A stretch of 7,809 nt of DNA from Bacteroidota bacterium (GCA_023386255.1 JAEWKB010000178.1:1-7809); one strand, 5' to 3'; counted from the first letter of the stretch, positions 1 to 7,307 are shown. Made by a program: numbers and translations. The notes: generated by a model from the letters alone, not told the origin.

Positions 1-1
1 C

Positions 2-148
2 TGTATGATTGAAGCCCGTATTACCGGTTTAAAAAATGTTGCTGTTATTAATCATGCTGATACTATAGAAAAAGCTATAACAGGCGCCATACCAAAATTA
101 AAGCACGCTATTGAACACGCCATTGGAAAGGTGCAAAGCCATCATTAA
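2..148 (+). CDS. HPF/RaiA-like ribosome-associated protein, C-terminal part (partial)
   Basis: This is an open reading frame entering from the left edge and ending at TAA 146-148. It gives 48 residues, beginning CMIEARITGLKNVAVINHAD and ending IGKVQSHH. The visible part has a beta-strand-like segment (IEARITGLKNVAVINHA) followed by an amphipathic helix (DTIEKAITGAIPKLKHAIEHAIGK). That is the pattern of the C-terminal half of small HPF/RaiA (S30AE-type) ribosome-hibernation proteins, in which a strand is followed by an 'A-DT-hEKAh--Ah-KLK' helix. Such proteins bind the 30S subunit in the cytoplasm and hold ribosomes inactive in stationary phase. The start and N-terminal half lie outside the window, so the length cannot be compared with the family. 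The assignment rests on pattern similarity alone; another small alpha/beta protein is possible. That the frame is coding is fairly secure, because it ends just before a terminator hairpin. Confidence 0.55.
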   Translation, partial: CMIEARITGLKNVAVINHADTIEKAITGAIPKLKHAIEHAIGKVQSHH

Positions 149-167
149 TGTGGTAATCTTATAGTAA

Positions 168-195
168 AAAATCCTTAGCGTTTGCTAAGGATTTT
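168..195. terminator. Bidirectional Rho-independent terminator between convergent genes
   Basis: AAAATCCTTAGC at 168-179 is the exact reverse complement of GCTAAGGATTTT at 184-195, with a 4-base loop GTTT (180-183). The 12-bp stem is flanked by A-rich sequence on the left and T-rich sequence on the right, so it can end transcripts from both directions. It lies 19 bp after the stop of the upstream plus-strand gene and 4 bp beyond the stop of the minus-strand gene, as expected for a terminator shared by a tail-to-tail pair. Confidence 0.9.
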
Positions 196-199
196 CTAT

Positions 200-727
200 T
201 TAAAAATATACCCTCACAAAAGGCATCAACGCATCGCTGTACACCAGTTCCCTTTCTTTAAACAGCACGTTGTACCTTAGCCCTATAGTTACATTATCAG
301 CCCTGTACCCAATACCAAAAAACAATGCTGTGTTCCAGAAGTTACGGTCGTAGTTGCCATAATTTTCATGTACATCAAGGTTTACCCGCAGCTGCTCAAG
401 CTCAGCCGAAAGCTGCACCTGCGGTATCGGGTTAACTACACCCAGTACAGATCCGCCATACATAAATGTCGAATAATAATCGCGCTGGTGCACATAACTT
501 CCCTGCAGCCCTACGCCTACACCCACATAAGGATTGATTTCATACAACGCACCGGGTGCTATCACCACATCTGTATAACCTGACCCGAAAGCAGCACCCA
601 GGCTCCCCCCTATACGCACTTTACTCCAAAAGCTACCGCTTTGCTGAGCGTGGGCAGAATGGGAGAAAAATATAAGGGCCACATAAAATGCAGATTTTGT
701 TAAAAAATTGAAGATGCCTGTTTTCAT
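200..727 (-). CDS. Exported, probable outer-membrane beta-barrel protein of unknown function, divergent from sucA
   Basis: The protein has 175 residues. Residues 1-27 form a signal peptide with Lys2 and Lys11, a hydrophobic core (FYVALIFF) and a likely cleavage after SHSAHA. The mature part alternates polar and hydrophobic residues with many Gly and aromatic residues (VRIGGSLGAAFGSGY, VGVGVGLQGSYV, TIGLRYNVLF) and ends in VRVYF. A C-terminal Phe after alternating residues is the usual signal for outer-membrane barrel assembly, and the size would suit about eight strands. I chose ATG 725-727 because the signal peptide begins there; an in-frame start at 829 would add 34 residues before it and run across the sucA promoter. 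From memory, close homologues in flavobacterial genomes carry the name 'alpha-ketoglutarate decarboxylase', apparently borrowed from the neighbouring sucA; nothing in this sequence resembles a decarboxylase or a ThDP enzyme. No convincing promoter was found, so its regulation is unknown. That it is a secreted protein is well supported; its function is not known. Confidence 0.85.
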   Translation of the reverse strand: MKTGIFNFLTKSAFYVALIFFSHSAHAQQSGSFWSKVRIGGSLGAAFGSGYTDVVIAPGALYEINPYVGVGVGLQGSYVHQRDYYSTFMYGGSVLGVVNPIPQVQLSAELEQLRVNLDVHENYGNYDRNFWNTALFFGIGYRADNVTIGLRYNVLFKERELVYSDALMPFVRVYF

Positions 728-777
728 AGTTATTTCCGGTGCTGGATATAAATATAAATGTAGAAAAAACAATGAAA

Positions 778-794
778 GATTATTGAGATTATTG
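778..794 (+). repeat. Tandem 9-bp direct repeat in the sucA promoter
   Basis: GATTATTGA at 778-786 is followed directly by GATTATTG at 787-794, and the second copy ends at the base before the -7-like element at 795. The repeat therefore fills the spacer where a regulator could contact the promoter. It may be an operator for a protein binding head-to-tail sites, or simply AT-rich chance repetition. No regulator can be named from the sequence. Confidence 0.35.
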
Positions 795-802
795 TACTTT
801 TG
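795..802 (+). promoter_or_regulatory. sucA promoter, Bacteroidota -7 element
   Basis: TACTTTTG matches the Bacteroidota -7 consensus TAnnTTTG exactly, 39 bp before the sucA start codon. The -33 side is weak: no TTTG or TTG lies at the usual 17-23 bp spacing, the nearest candidate being ATG at 772-774 (20 bp). Transcription would begin about 7 bases downstream, near 808-810, giving a leader of about 33 bases. That leader is AT-rich, with three CATAA(A/G) copies and no Shine-Dalgarno sequence. The same 12-base core ATTGTACTTTTG occurs before sucB. Confidence 0.6.
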
Positions 803-841
803 CGTAAAATTTTTCAAAACATAAGTCATAAAGACATAAGT

Positions 842-3637
842 ATGGACAGGTTTTCCTTTTTAAACGCAGCACATACTGCTTTTTTTGCAGATTTATACGA
901 CCAATATATAGAGAATCCTGATAGCGTAGAACCAAGCTGGAGAAGTTTTTTCCAGGGTTTTGACTTTGCCAATGCCGGCTATGGCAACAGCGAGTACTAT
1001 GAAACGGAGCAACCTAAACAACACAGTGCCGCGCCTACACAGCCTGTAAGCGATTATTCGGGCATTCCTGAAAAACTTCAAAAGGAGTTTAAGGTGCTTA
1101 ACCTTATAGAAGGTTACCGTACCCGCGGCCACCTTTTTACTAAAACAAACCCGGTAAGGGAGCGCAGGATATTTAAGCCAAACCTGGCATTAGAGAACTT
1201 TGGCCTTACCGATGCTGACCTTGATACGGTGTTTGACGCAGCTAAAGAAGCCGGCCTGCAGCCTACTACTTTAAGAGAGATTGTAGATCATTTAAGGAAG
1301 GTGTACTGCCAGCACATTGGTATTGAATACATGTACATACGTGATCCTGAGACACGCAAGTGGATACAGAACAGGCTGTCAGCAAACCATAACCAGCCTG
1401 ATTTTTCGGCAGACCAGAAAAAACAGATACTTTCAAAGCTTAATGAGGCGGTTTCTTTTGAAAACTTCCTTCATACAAAATATGTAGGCCAGAAACGTTT
1501 CTCACTTGAAGGAGGCGAATCCCTTATCCCGGCGCTTGACGCGCTTGTAGAGGCCGCAGCCGAAAAAGGAGTGGAGCATTTTGTTATGGGTATGGCACAC
1601 CGTGGCCGCCTTAACGTGCTGGCCAATACATTCGGAAAATCAACTTCTGACATCTTCAGTGAGTTTGACGGTAAAGATTATGATGATGACGCACTGTTTG
1701 ACGGTGACGTTAAGTACCACCTTGGCCTTACTGCAGATAAGGTAACCAAGAGCGGCAAAAAAATAAACATGAACCTTGCACCTAACCCATCGCATCTGGA
1801 AACTGTAGGTGCAGTTATTGAAGGTATTGCAAGGGCAAAACAAGACAGGTATTTTCCCGATGATTTCTCCAAAGTGCTTCCTATAGCGCTTCATGGTGAT
1901 GCTGCCGTTGCCGGCCAGGGCATTGTATATGAAATTGTACAGATGGCAAAGCTTGACGGTTATAAAACCGCAGGTACCATACATGTAGTAATAAACAACC
2001 AGGTTGGTTTTACTACCAATTATCTGGATGCGCGTTCATCTACCTACGCTACCGATATTGCGAAGGTAACGCTATCGCCGGTATTGCATGTTAATGCAGA
2101 TGATGCCGAAGCTGTAGTACACGCCATGCTTTTTGCGCTTGATTTCAGGATGCAGTTTGGCGGCGATGTATTCATCGACTTATTAGGCTACCGTAAGTAT
2201 GGCCATAACGAAGGCGATGAGCCGCGATTTACACAGCCGAACCTGTACAAGGTTATTGCCAAACACAAGAACCCGCGCGACATTTATGCTGAAAAACTTG
2301 TTGCTGCAGGTGTTATTGATGCAAATTATGTGGCAGGCCTTGAAAAAGACTATAAAAATAAGCTTGAAGAAAACCTTGAGGCATCAAGGAAAAGAGAGCT
2401 TACCATAATAACCCCGTTCATGCAGAACGAGTGGGAAGGCTTTAAGCAGGGTGATGCGGAAGACATGCTGAAGAAAACAGACACTACCTTCCCTAAAGAA
2501 AAACTTACTGAGATAGCTTCGGTTATTACAGAGCTTCCTAAGGATAAAAAATTCATAAGCAAGATACAAAAGCTTATTAACGACAGGAAAGCGATGTACT
2601 TTGAAAACGATAAGCTGGACTGGGCTATGGCGGAATTGCTTGCTTACGGTTCCCTTCTTACCGAAGGGTATGATGTACGCATATCAGGCCAGGATGTGGA
2701 AAGGGGAACCTTCTCTCACCGCCATGCTGTTGTAAAAGTAGAGGAATCTGAAGAAGAAGTAGTACTTCTCAACCAATTGAAAGACCAGAAAGGTAAATTC
2801 TATATTTACAATTCATTACTTTCTGAATATGCGGTTGTAGGCTTTGACTATGGCTATGCCCTTGCAAGCCCAAAAACCCTTACAATCTGGGAAGCCCAGT
2901 TTGGTGACTTCTCAAACGGCGCGCAGATTATGATTGACCAGTACATAAGTGCTGCCGAAGATAAATGGAATAACCAGAACGGGCTTGTAATGCTGCTACC
3001 TCATGGGTATGAAGGCCAGGGTGCCGAGCACTCATCAGGCCGTATGGAGCGTTACCTGCAACTGTGTGCCAACCACAACATGTATGTGGCTGACTGTACC
3101 ACACCGGCTAACTTCTTCCACCTGTTAAGAAGGCAGATGAAGACGGAGTTCCGCAAGCCACTTATAGTATTTACACCTAAGAGCCTGCTGCGCCACCCTG
3201 CAGTGGTTTCTACAGCCGATGAATTTGCTAACGGTTCATTCCAGGAAGTGCTTGATGACCCAAATGCCGACCCTAAAAAGGTGAAGTCGCTGGTGTTCTG
3301 TACCGGTAAATTCTACTATGACCTTGTAGCCGAAAGGGAAAACCTGAAGCGTGATGATATTGCTTTTGTGAGGATAGAGCAGCTTTTCCCACTTCCTGTA
3401 GAACAGCTTAAAGCCGTTATAGCAAAATATAAAAATGCTGATGATTATGTATGGGCACAGGAAGAACCAAGGAACATGGGTGCTTACGGCTACATGCTGA
3501 TGAACTTTAACGAAGTGAAGCTAAGGGTTGCTTCGCTAAAAGCCTACAGCGCGCCGGCAGCAGGCAGCTATACCCGTGCCAAGAAACGCCACGCTGCTGC
3601 CATAGCCATGGTTTTTGACAAGAATTTATTTAATTAA
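842..3637 (+). CDS. sucA: 2-oxoglutarate dehydrogenase E1 component (ThDP-dependent)
   Basis: E1 decarboxylates 2-oxoglutarate using thiamine diphosphate and transfers the succinyl group to the lipoyl arm of E2, in the TCA cycle and the cytoplasm. The 931 residues match the usual length (E. coli SucA has 933). Residues 5-40 (SFLNAAHTAFFADLYDQY then DSVEPSWRSFFQGF) are the family's N-terminal E2-contact segment. MGMAHRGRLNVLAN (249-262) carries His253 and NPSHLE (315-320) His318, equivalents of the active-site histidines. HGDAAVAGQG (351-360) with NNQVGFTT (385-392) is the ThDP/Mg2+ site. GQDVERGTFSHRHAVV (616-631) belongs to the transketolase-like pyrimidine-binding domain, and RIEQLFPLP (844-852) and WAQEEPRNMGAY (871-882) to the C-terminal domain. 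No key residue is missing. I chose ATG at 842 because MDRFSFLNAAH is the conserved beginning and a TTG at 800 would start inside the promoter. sucB follows after 51 bp. Confidence 0.98.
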   Translation: MDRFSFLNAAHTAFFADLYDQYIENPDSVEPSWRSFFQGFDFANAGYGNSEYYETEQPKQHSAAPTQPVSDYSGIPEKLQKEFKVLNLIEGYRTRGHLFTKTNPVRERRIFKPNLALENFGLTDADLDTVFDAAKEAGLQPTTLREIVDHLRKVYCQHIGIEYMYIRDPETRKWIQNRLSANHNQPDFSADQKKQILSKLNEAVSFENFLHTKYVGQKRFSLEGGESLIPALDALVEAAAEKGVEHFVMGMAHRGRLNVLANTFGKSTSDIFSEFDGKDYDDDALFDGDVKYHLGLTADKVTKSGKKINMNLAPNPSHLETVGAVIEGIARAKQDRYFPDDFSKVLPIALHGDAAVAGQGIVYEIVQMAKLDGYKTAGTIHVVINNQVGFTTNYLDARSSTYATDIAKVTLSPVLHVNADDAEAVVHAMLFALDFRMQFGGDVFIDLLGYRKYGHNEGDEPRFTQPNLYKVIAKHKNPRDIYAEKLVAAGVIDANYVAGLEKDYKNKLEENLEASRKRELTIITPFMQNEWEGFKQGDAEDMLKKTDTTFPKEKLTEIASVITELPKDKKFISKIQKLINDRKAMYFENDKLDWAMAELLAYGSLLTEGYDVRISGQDVERGTFSHRHAVVKVEESEEEVVLLNQLKDQKGKFYIYNSLLSEYAVVGFDYGYALASPKTLTIWEAQFGDFSNGAQIMIDQYISAAEDKWNNQNGLVMLLPHGYEGQGAEHSSGRMERYLQLCANHNMYVADCTTPANFFHLLRRQMKTEFRKPLIVFTPKSLLRHPAVVSTADEFANGSFQEVLDDPNADPKKVKSLVFCTGKFYYDLVAERENLKRDDIAFVRIEQLFPLPVEQLKAVIAKYKNADDYVWAQEEPRNMGAYGYMLMNFNEVKLRVASLKAYSAPAAGSYTRAKKRHAAAIAMVFDKNLFN

Positions 3638-3648
3638 TTGTACTTTTG
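3615..3648 (+). promoter_or_regulatory. sucB promoter in the sucA-sucB gap
   Basis: TACTTTTG at 3641-3648 fits the -7 consensus TAnnTTTG exactly. TTG at 3615-3617, in TTTTTG inside the last sucA codons, lies 23 bp upstream, the long end of the spacing accepted for flavobacterial promoters. The start would fall near 3655 and give a leader of about 34 bases before the sucB ATG. No terminator separates sucA from sucB, so this promoter would add to read-through from sucA and could raise E2 relative to E1. The prediction rests on motif matching only. Confidence 0.55.
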
Positions 3649-3688
3649 ATATTTCAATAGAATAGCAACACCAATAAAATTATAGAGC

Positions 3689-4951
3689 ATGATTTTAGAA
3701 ATGAAAGTTCCTTCACCGGGGGAATCAATCACAGAAGTTGAAATTGCAACATGGCTGGTAAAAGACGGGGACTATGTAGAAAAGGACCAGGCTATTGCCG
3801 AAGTGGATTCAGATAAAGCTACCCTTGAGCTTCCTGCCGAAGCTGCGGGTATCATTACCCTAAAAGCAGAAGAAGGCGACGCTGTAAAAGTAGGCCAGGT
3901 AGTTTGCCTTATTGATACAGGCGCAAGCCCCCCAGCCCCCAAAGGGGGAGATGCCGGAAAAGAGGAGGCACCTAAAGCAGAAGAGAAGAAAGAAGATAAA
4001 ATAGAAGAAGCTCCTAAAGCGGTTGAGGCTGCTAAAGCTACCCCTTCGGGGGCGGGGGGGGCTCCAACTTATGCAACAGGAACACCTTCGCCTGCGGCCA
4101 AAAAAATACTTGACGAAAAGAATATTGACCCTGCAACCATAACCGGAACCGGCAAAGGCGGCAGGATAACAAAAGATGATGCTGTTAACGCGCAGGCATC
4201 AATGGGTACGCCTACAGGCGGTAACCGCAGCTCAGAGCGCAGCAAGCTGTCAATGCTAAGGAGAAAGGTAGCAGAGCGCCTTGTTTCGGCGAAGAACGAA
4301 ACCGCTATGCTAACTACCTTTAACGAGGTGAACATGACGCCTATCAACCTGATAAGGAACGAATATAAAGATGCCTTTAAGTCAAAACATGGCGGATTAA
4401 GCCTTGGCTACATGTCGTTCTTTACAAAAGCGGTTGTAAGGGCATTACAGTTGTTCCCTGATGTTAACTCAATGATTGACGGGGACTATAAAATATCTTA
4501 TGATTTCTGTGACATTTCAGTAGCTGTATCAGGGCCTAAAGGGCTTATGGTACCGGTAGTAAGAAATGCTGAGGCACTTACCTTCCGTGGTATTGAGGCG
4601 GAGATCAAGCGTCTTGCGCTTCGTGCGCGCGACGGCCAGATCACTGTTGATGACATGACGGGCGGTACATTCACCATATCAAACGGCGGTGTGTTCGGTT
4701 CAATGCTTTCAACACCAATCATCAACCCTCCGCAATCAGGTATCCTTGGTATGCACAACATTATTGAACGCCCTATTGCCGTAAACGGTAAAGTGGAAAT
4801 TCACCCAATGATGTATGTAGCACTTTCTTATGACCACAGGATCATTGACGGCCGTGAGTCGGTTGGTTTCCTTGTGGCAGTTAAAGAAGGATTAGAAAAC
4901 CCTGCTGAACTGCTTATGGACAACAATCCTAAAAAAGCACTGGAACTTTAA
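3689..4951 (+). CDS. sucB: Dihydrolipoyllysine succinyltransferase, E2 of 2-oxoglutarate dehydrogenase
   Basis: E2 forms the core of the 2-oxoglutarate dehydrogenase complex and passes the succinyl group from its lipoyl arm to CoA. The 420 residues fall into a lipoyl domain (about 2-77) with lipoyl-lysine Lys43 in [12 protein letters not shown]; a linker rich in Ala, Glu, Lys and Pro (78-131); an E1/E3-binding domain (about 132-167, [15 protein letters not shown] to GRITKDDA); and a catalytic domain (about 185-420) with TTFNEVNM and the active-site motif HRIIDG (His383, Asp387). The start at 3689 gives [14 protein letters not shown], the form I recall as conserved in flavobacteria; ATG at 3701 would remove four residues of the first strand. 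The gene follows sucA, which settles 2-oxoglutarate over pyruvate or branched-chain specificity. The oddity is the linker: residues 80-88 (SPPAPKGGD) and 117-125 (ATPSGAGGA) are encoded by two inverted GC-rich palindromes. All catalytic parts are intact, so the enzyme should work. Confidence 0.97.
   Translation: MILEMKVPSPGESITEVEIATWLVKDGDYVEKDQAIAEVDSDKATLELPAEAAGIITLKAEEGDAVKVGQVVCLIDTGASPPAPKGGDAGKEEAPKAEEKKEDKIEEAPKAVEAAKATPSGAGGAPTYATGTPSPAAKKILDEKNIDPATITGTGKGGRITKDDAVNAQASMGTPTGGNRSSERSKLSMLRRKVAERLVSAKNETAMLTTFNEVNMTPINLIRNEYKDAFKSKHGGLSLGYMSFFTKAVVRALQLFPDVNSMIDGDYKISYDFCDISVAVSGPKGLMVPVVRNAEALTFRGIEAEIKRLALRARDGQITVDDMTGGTFTISNGGVFGSMLSTPIINPPQSGILGMHNIIERPIAVNGKVEIHPMMYVALSYDHRIIDGRESVGFLVAVKEGLENPAELLMDNNPKKALEL
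3926..3950 (+). repeat. GC-rich palindromic (REP-like) element, copy 1, within sucB
   Basis: The element reads AGCCCCCC, AGCCCCC, AAA, GGGGGAG. CCCCC (3936-3940) and GGGGG (3944-3948) form a hairpin around AAA. It is read in frame as SPPAPKGGD in the E2 linker. Its C-run/G-run base composition contrasts sharply with the AT-rich codon choice on both sides, which suggests an inserted or expanded element. From memory, sequences of the type CCCCCAAAGGGGG next to a second C-run are dispersed repeats in flavobacterial genomes; this was not tested here. Confidence 0.7.
4038..4063 (-). repeat. GC-rich palindromic (REP-like) element, copy 2, inverted, within sucB
   Basis: On the plus strand this reads CTACCCC, TTC, GGGGG, C, GGGGGGGG, CT. 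Its reverse complement aligns with copy 1 over the whole length with one single-base gap and three substitutions. It has its own hairpin, CCCC (4041-4044) with GGGG (4048-4051) around TTC. It is read in frame as ATPSGAGGA. It contains an uninterrupted run of eight G at 4054-4061. The two copies are 87 bp apart in opposite orientation, so in the mRNA they could also pair with each other. Confidence 0.7.
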
Positions 4952-4969
4952 TTGGAAAGTCAATATAAA

Positions 4970-5004
4970 ATAAAAAATCCCGCTCAAAGAGCGGGATTTT
5001 TTAT
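4970..5004. terminator. Bidirectional Rho-independent terminator after sucB
   Basis: AAAAAATCCCGCTC (4972-4985) and GAGCGGGATTTTTT (4989-5002) are exact reverse complements around the loop AAA; two more A/T pairs extend the stem to 4970 and 5004. There is a run of A on one side and of T on the other, so it should stop transcripts from both strands. It sits 18 bp after the sucB stop and 13 bp beyond the stop of the convergent surface-protein gene. Confidence 0.95.
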
Positions 5005-5017
5005 ATGAATTACTTAT

Positions 5018-7282
5018 TTAATTTTTCACAACCTTTACAGTTCGTGCCTGCTTACCTGTATATACCTTTACAAGATACACTCCCGGTGCCATATCCGCCA
5101 TATTTACTGTCATAGTGTTACCCGTGTTTGCACCACTTCTAACAACCTGCCCTACTAACGAATAAACTTCAAATGAAACAATATCATCAGTGTTAGTCAA
5201 CGTCAAAACGTCGGTTACTGGGTTTGGGTAAAATTTAAGTTGCGTAAGCTGGTTCTCGTCCGTGCCAAGCATAAGATGCACAGTTACAGGAAGGCGTTCT
5301 ATACTCTCTCTTCCAAATAAAGTTTGTGTCGCATAATATGTTTCGCCGTCAACCAGCGGTGTAGTAAGCGGTAGCGGCTCATCATCAGTGTCCATGTCAG
5401 AGCGGCCTTCGCCATTACCGGGATTGTCATACCATTGTATATTCTCTCCCTCAAGCTCAATGTCGGCCAGTGTTTCTCCTTCTGTAAACGACTGGTTTGT
5501 ATTGCCTGTTGGTACCGGAGCTATATAATTTTCATCAACCACCCCTATTTTGAAACTGCTAATCGAATAGCAGTTATGAGATAAATTCCCGATACGTGCA
5601 AAAATAGGTTGAGGGTTTTGCGTATTCGTATATAGCAGGGGTAATGGATTCAGGCCAGTCTCAGCATCCTGCATGGTAAGGTGGAATGAAATATCGAGCA
5701 GTTCAAACTCTTCAACAAGGTTTTCAATTTCATCTATTTTTTCCTGAAAAAAGAATGTGGTTACGCCGTCGCTTTGCGTTTCGTATATCCAGTAATCAGC
5801 AACATTAACCTGGTTTACAGATTCTCCGAAATAAATTGCAATAGAAAATTCAACACCGCATTCGTCACTTCCGGGTATTGTTACATGAACAGTATAAGTA
5901 CCGGGTTCATTAACCACAAAGGTGCTTTGGTTAGCATCAGGTATTACTACACCATCTTTAAACCATGCAAAATTAAAGGAAGAAGCTACATTAATGCTTA
6001 ATGTAGTGGAACTGCCCGGGCAAATCATATTTCCTTCAGATGAACTCATATCTATGTTAGCATTGCTAAGCCCACCTATATTAAAACTACCTGCATCAAT
6101 AAATACTGCCGAATTAAAAGCATGGTCCATCTTGTTGGCGATAACCAGCTTTATGTGATATGGATTGCCGGGCACTACGGCACTTTGGGCCGTCATGGGA
6201 ACCGTAACGCCGTTAAAGTTTACAGGTGCAGTAAGGGAAGCCGGCGCTTCTCCATAATAGGCGCCAAAATATTCCGGATTTTGTGAAGCACACTGTCCTC
6301 CCTGAGTATTGTAAATACTATTATTTATTGTAGTAACTGATACAGGTATTGCAGTACCCGGTACAACGGCAAGATTGGTTTTTACACCTGTAGTAACATC
6401 AGTAAGGATAAATGCAAAGGCATCGCCAAAAGTACACTGATACATGCCATACTCTTCTGATGCAAATAAATAGTCAAAACTTATATTATCTATTACCGGC
6501 ACAAAATCAAATTCCAGGATTGTGGCGTCATAACTATATCCGTCGCCAAGCAATGTCTCAAGTTCCGTGTCATGTGGCCAACCCTGGCTGTTATTTGACT
6601 GGACCGTTGTATTAGGGCCAACTGCGGCAGCCACTGAGCCTGTAGAAAGTATAATTCCCCTCTCAAAAGGAAATTCAGCGTTTCCAATATTAAAAACACC
6701 TAAACTTACCGGCTGGTTAAAATTACTTCCGCCCAATGTTGATATGTTGCTTACCTGTACGCATGGGGTATTTATCAGTACATCCTGCACAATCTGCTGT
6801 GCTGTATAATTTGTTTCAATTATAACAGGCGGTATAGTGGTTATGCAAACCGACACATTGGCTGTTTGCGGAGTATCAGCCTGAGTATATAGCCTTATGT
6901 AATAGTAGGTATATGGAACTAAATCATAAAGATTTGCAACGCCATTGCTGAGCTCTAAACACACCGGCGGATTTGAACCCGAACATCCTGTATATAAAGT
7001 AGCCCTTAAATCCGGAAGTATTTCAGGCGATGTGGTGAGGGTCAGCCTGTGCTTGGCTTGTGTAGAATAAAAAACAACCCAGACATCATCATCAGCTGTA
7101 CCTCCACAGGTGTTAAGCTGCGGTGAGGCAGTTGCCGCAGTAAGCGTTATTGTGGGTGCTACACCACAAGACATGCCTGTGTTAACCGGTATTTCCAAAG
7201 GTGTGGCACAGTCATCGTTCGGGACCTGTGCCTGGCTTAAACCTGAAATAAATAAAAATGCGGATAGTAGAATTTTTTTCAT
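5018..7282 (-). CDS. T9SS-secreted surface protein with choice-of-anchor L domain and C-terminal sorting domain
   Basis: The protein has 754 residues and its function is unknown; it is probably a surface adhesin or structural protein. Residues 1-18 are a signal peptide (KKILLSAFLFISGLSQA). Residues about 20-147 (PNDDCATPLE, CGGTADDDVWVVFYS, VSVCIT) match a beta-sandwich domain common at the N-terminus of flavobacterial secreted proteins. Residues about 155-403 resemble the choice-of-anchor L domain (FERGIILSTGSV, LEFDFVPVIDNISFDYLFASEEY, FGDAFAFILTD, IKLVIANKMDHAFNSAVFIDAGSF). An Ig-like domain follows at about 415-486, then a segment at 490-583 ending CYSISSFKIGVVD, then an Ig-like domain at 595-670. 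Residues about 681-754 are the T9SS type A sorting domain: FYPNPVTDVLTL, FEVYSLVGQVV, MAPGVYLVKVYTG, VKVVKN. The last is cleaved on export, leaving the protein on the surface or released. One Ig-like domain carries an acidic insert (629-635). ATG 7280-7282 is supported by the signal peptide and the promoter just upstream. Confidence 0.9.
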   Translation of the reverse strand: MKKILLSAFLFISGLSQAQVPNDDCATPLEIPVNTGMSCGVAPTITLTAATASPQLNTCGGTADDDVWVVFYSTQAKHRLTLTTSPEILPDLRATLYTGCSGSNPPVCLELSNGVANLYDLVPYTYYYIRLYTQADTPQTANVSVCITTIPPVIIETNYTAQQIVQDVLINTPCVQVSNISTLGGSNFNQPVSLGVFNIGNAEFPFERGIILSTGSVAAAVGPNTTVQSNNSQGWPHDTELETLLGDGYSYDATILEFDFVPVIDNISFDYLFASEEYGMYQCTFGDAFAFILTDVTTGVKTNLAVVPGTAIPVSVTTINNSIYNTQGGQCASQNPEYFGAYYGEAPASLTAPVNFNGVTVPMTAQSAVVPGNPYHIKLVIANKMDHAFNSAVFIDAGSFNIGGLSNANIDMSSSEGNMICPGSSTTLSINVASSFNFAWFKDGVVIPDANQSTFVVNEPGTYTVHVTIPGSDECGVEFSIAIYFGESVNQVNVADYWIYETQSDGVTTFFFQEKIDEIENLVEEFELLDISFHLTMQDAETGLNPLPLLYTNTQNPQPIFARIGNLSHNCYSISSFKIGVVDENYIAPVPTGNTNQSFTEGETLADIELEGENIQWYDNPGNGEGRSDMDTDDEPLPLTTPLVDGETYYATQTLFGRESIERLPVTVHLMLGTDENQLTQLKFYPNPVTDVLTLTNTDDIVSFEVYSLVGQVVRSGANTGNTMTVNMADMAPGVYLVKVYTGKQARTVKVVKN

Positions 7283-7307
7283 TGGCTGATTGTAAGGTTT
7301 GTTTTGC

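Noticed and set aside
755..762. TACATTTA on the minus strand as a promoter for the outer-membrane protein gene
   Set aside because: It matches TAnnTTTG at all but the last base, but no TTG or TTTG lies at 17-23 bp spacing, so it is too weak to annotate.
783..785. TTG as the -33 element of the sucA promoter
   Set aside because: It is only 9 bp from the -7 element, far short of the 17-23 bp needed.
728..829. Longer minus-strand start at 829, adding 34 residues to the outer-membrane protein
   Set aside because: The signal peptide begins at the ATG at 725-727. The extra residues would precede it and run through the sucA promoter region.
800..841. TTG start at 800 for sucA, adding 14 residues
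   Set aside because: It lies within the -7 promoter element and upstream of the expected transcription start. The conserved E1 N-terminus begins at the ATG at 842.
1640..1984. Minus-strand reading frame of 114 residues within sucA, and similar frames inside sucA, sucB and the surface-protein gene
   Set aside because: These are antisense or out-of-frame shadows of well-conserved genes. Their translations show no recognisable domains and no promoter was seen for them.
4054..4061. G8 run as a sequencing frameshift in sucB
   Set aside because: The frame continues correctly into the subunit-binding and catalytic domains, so no error is indicated in this copy.
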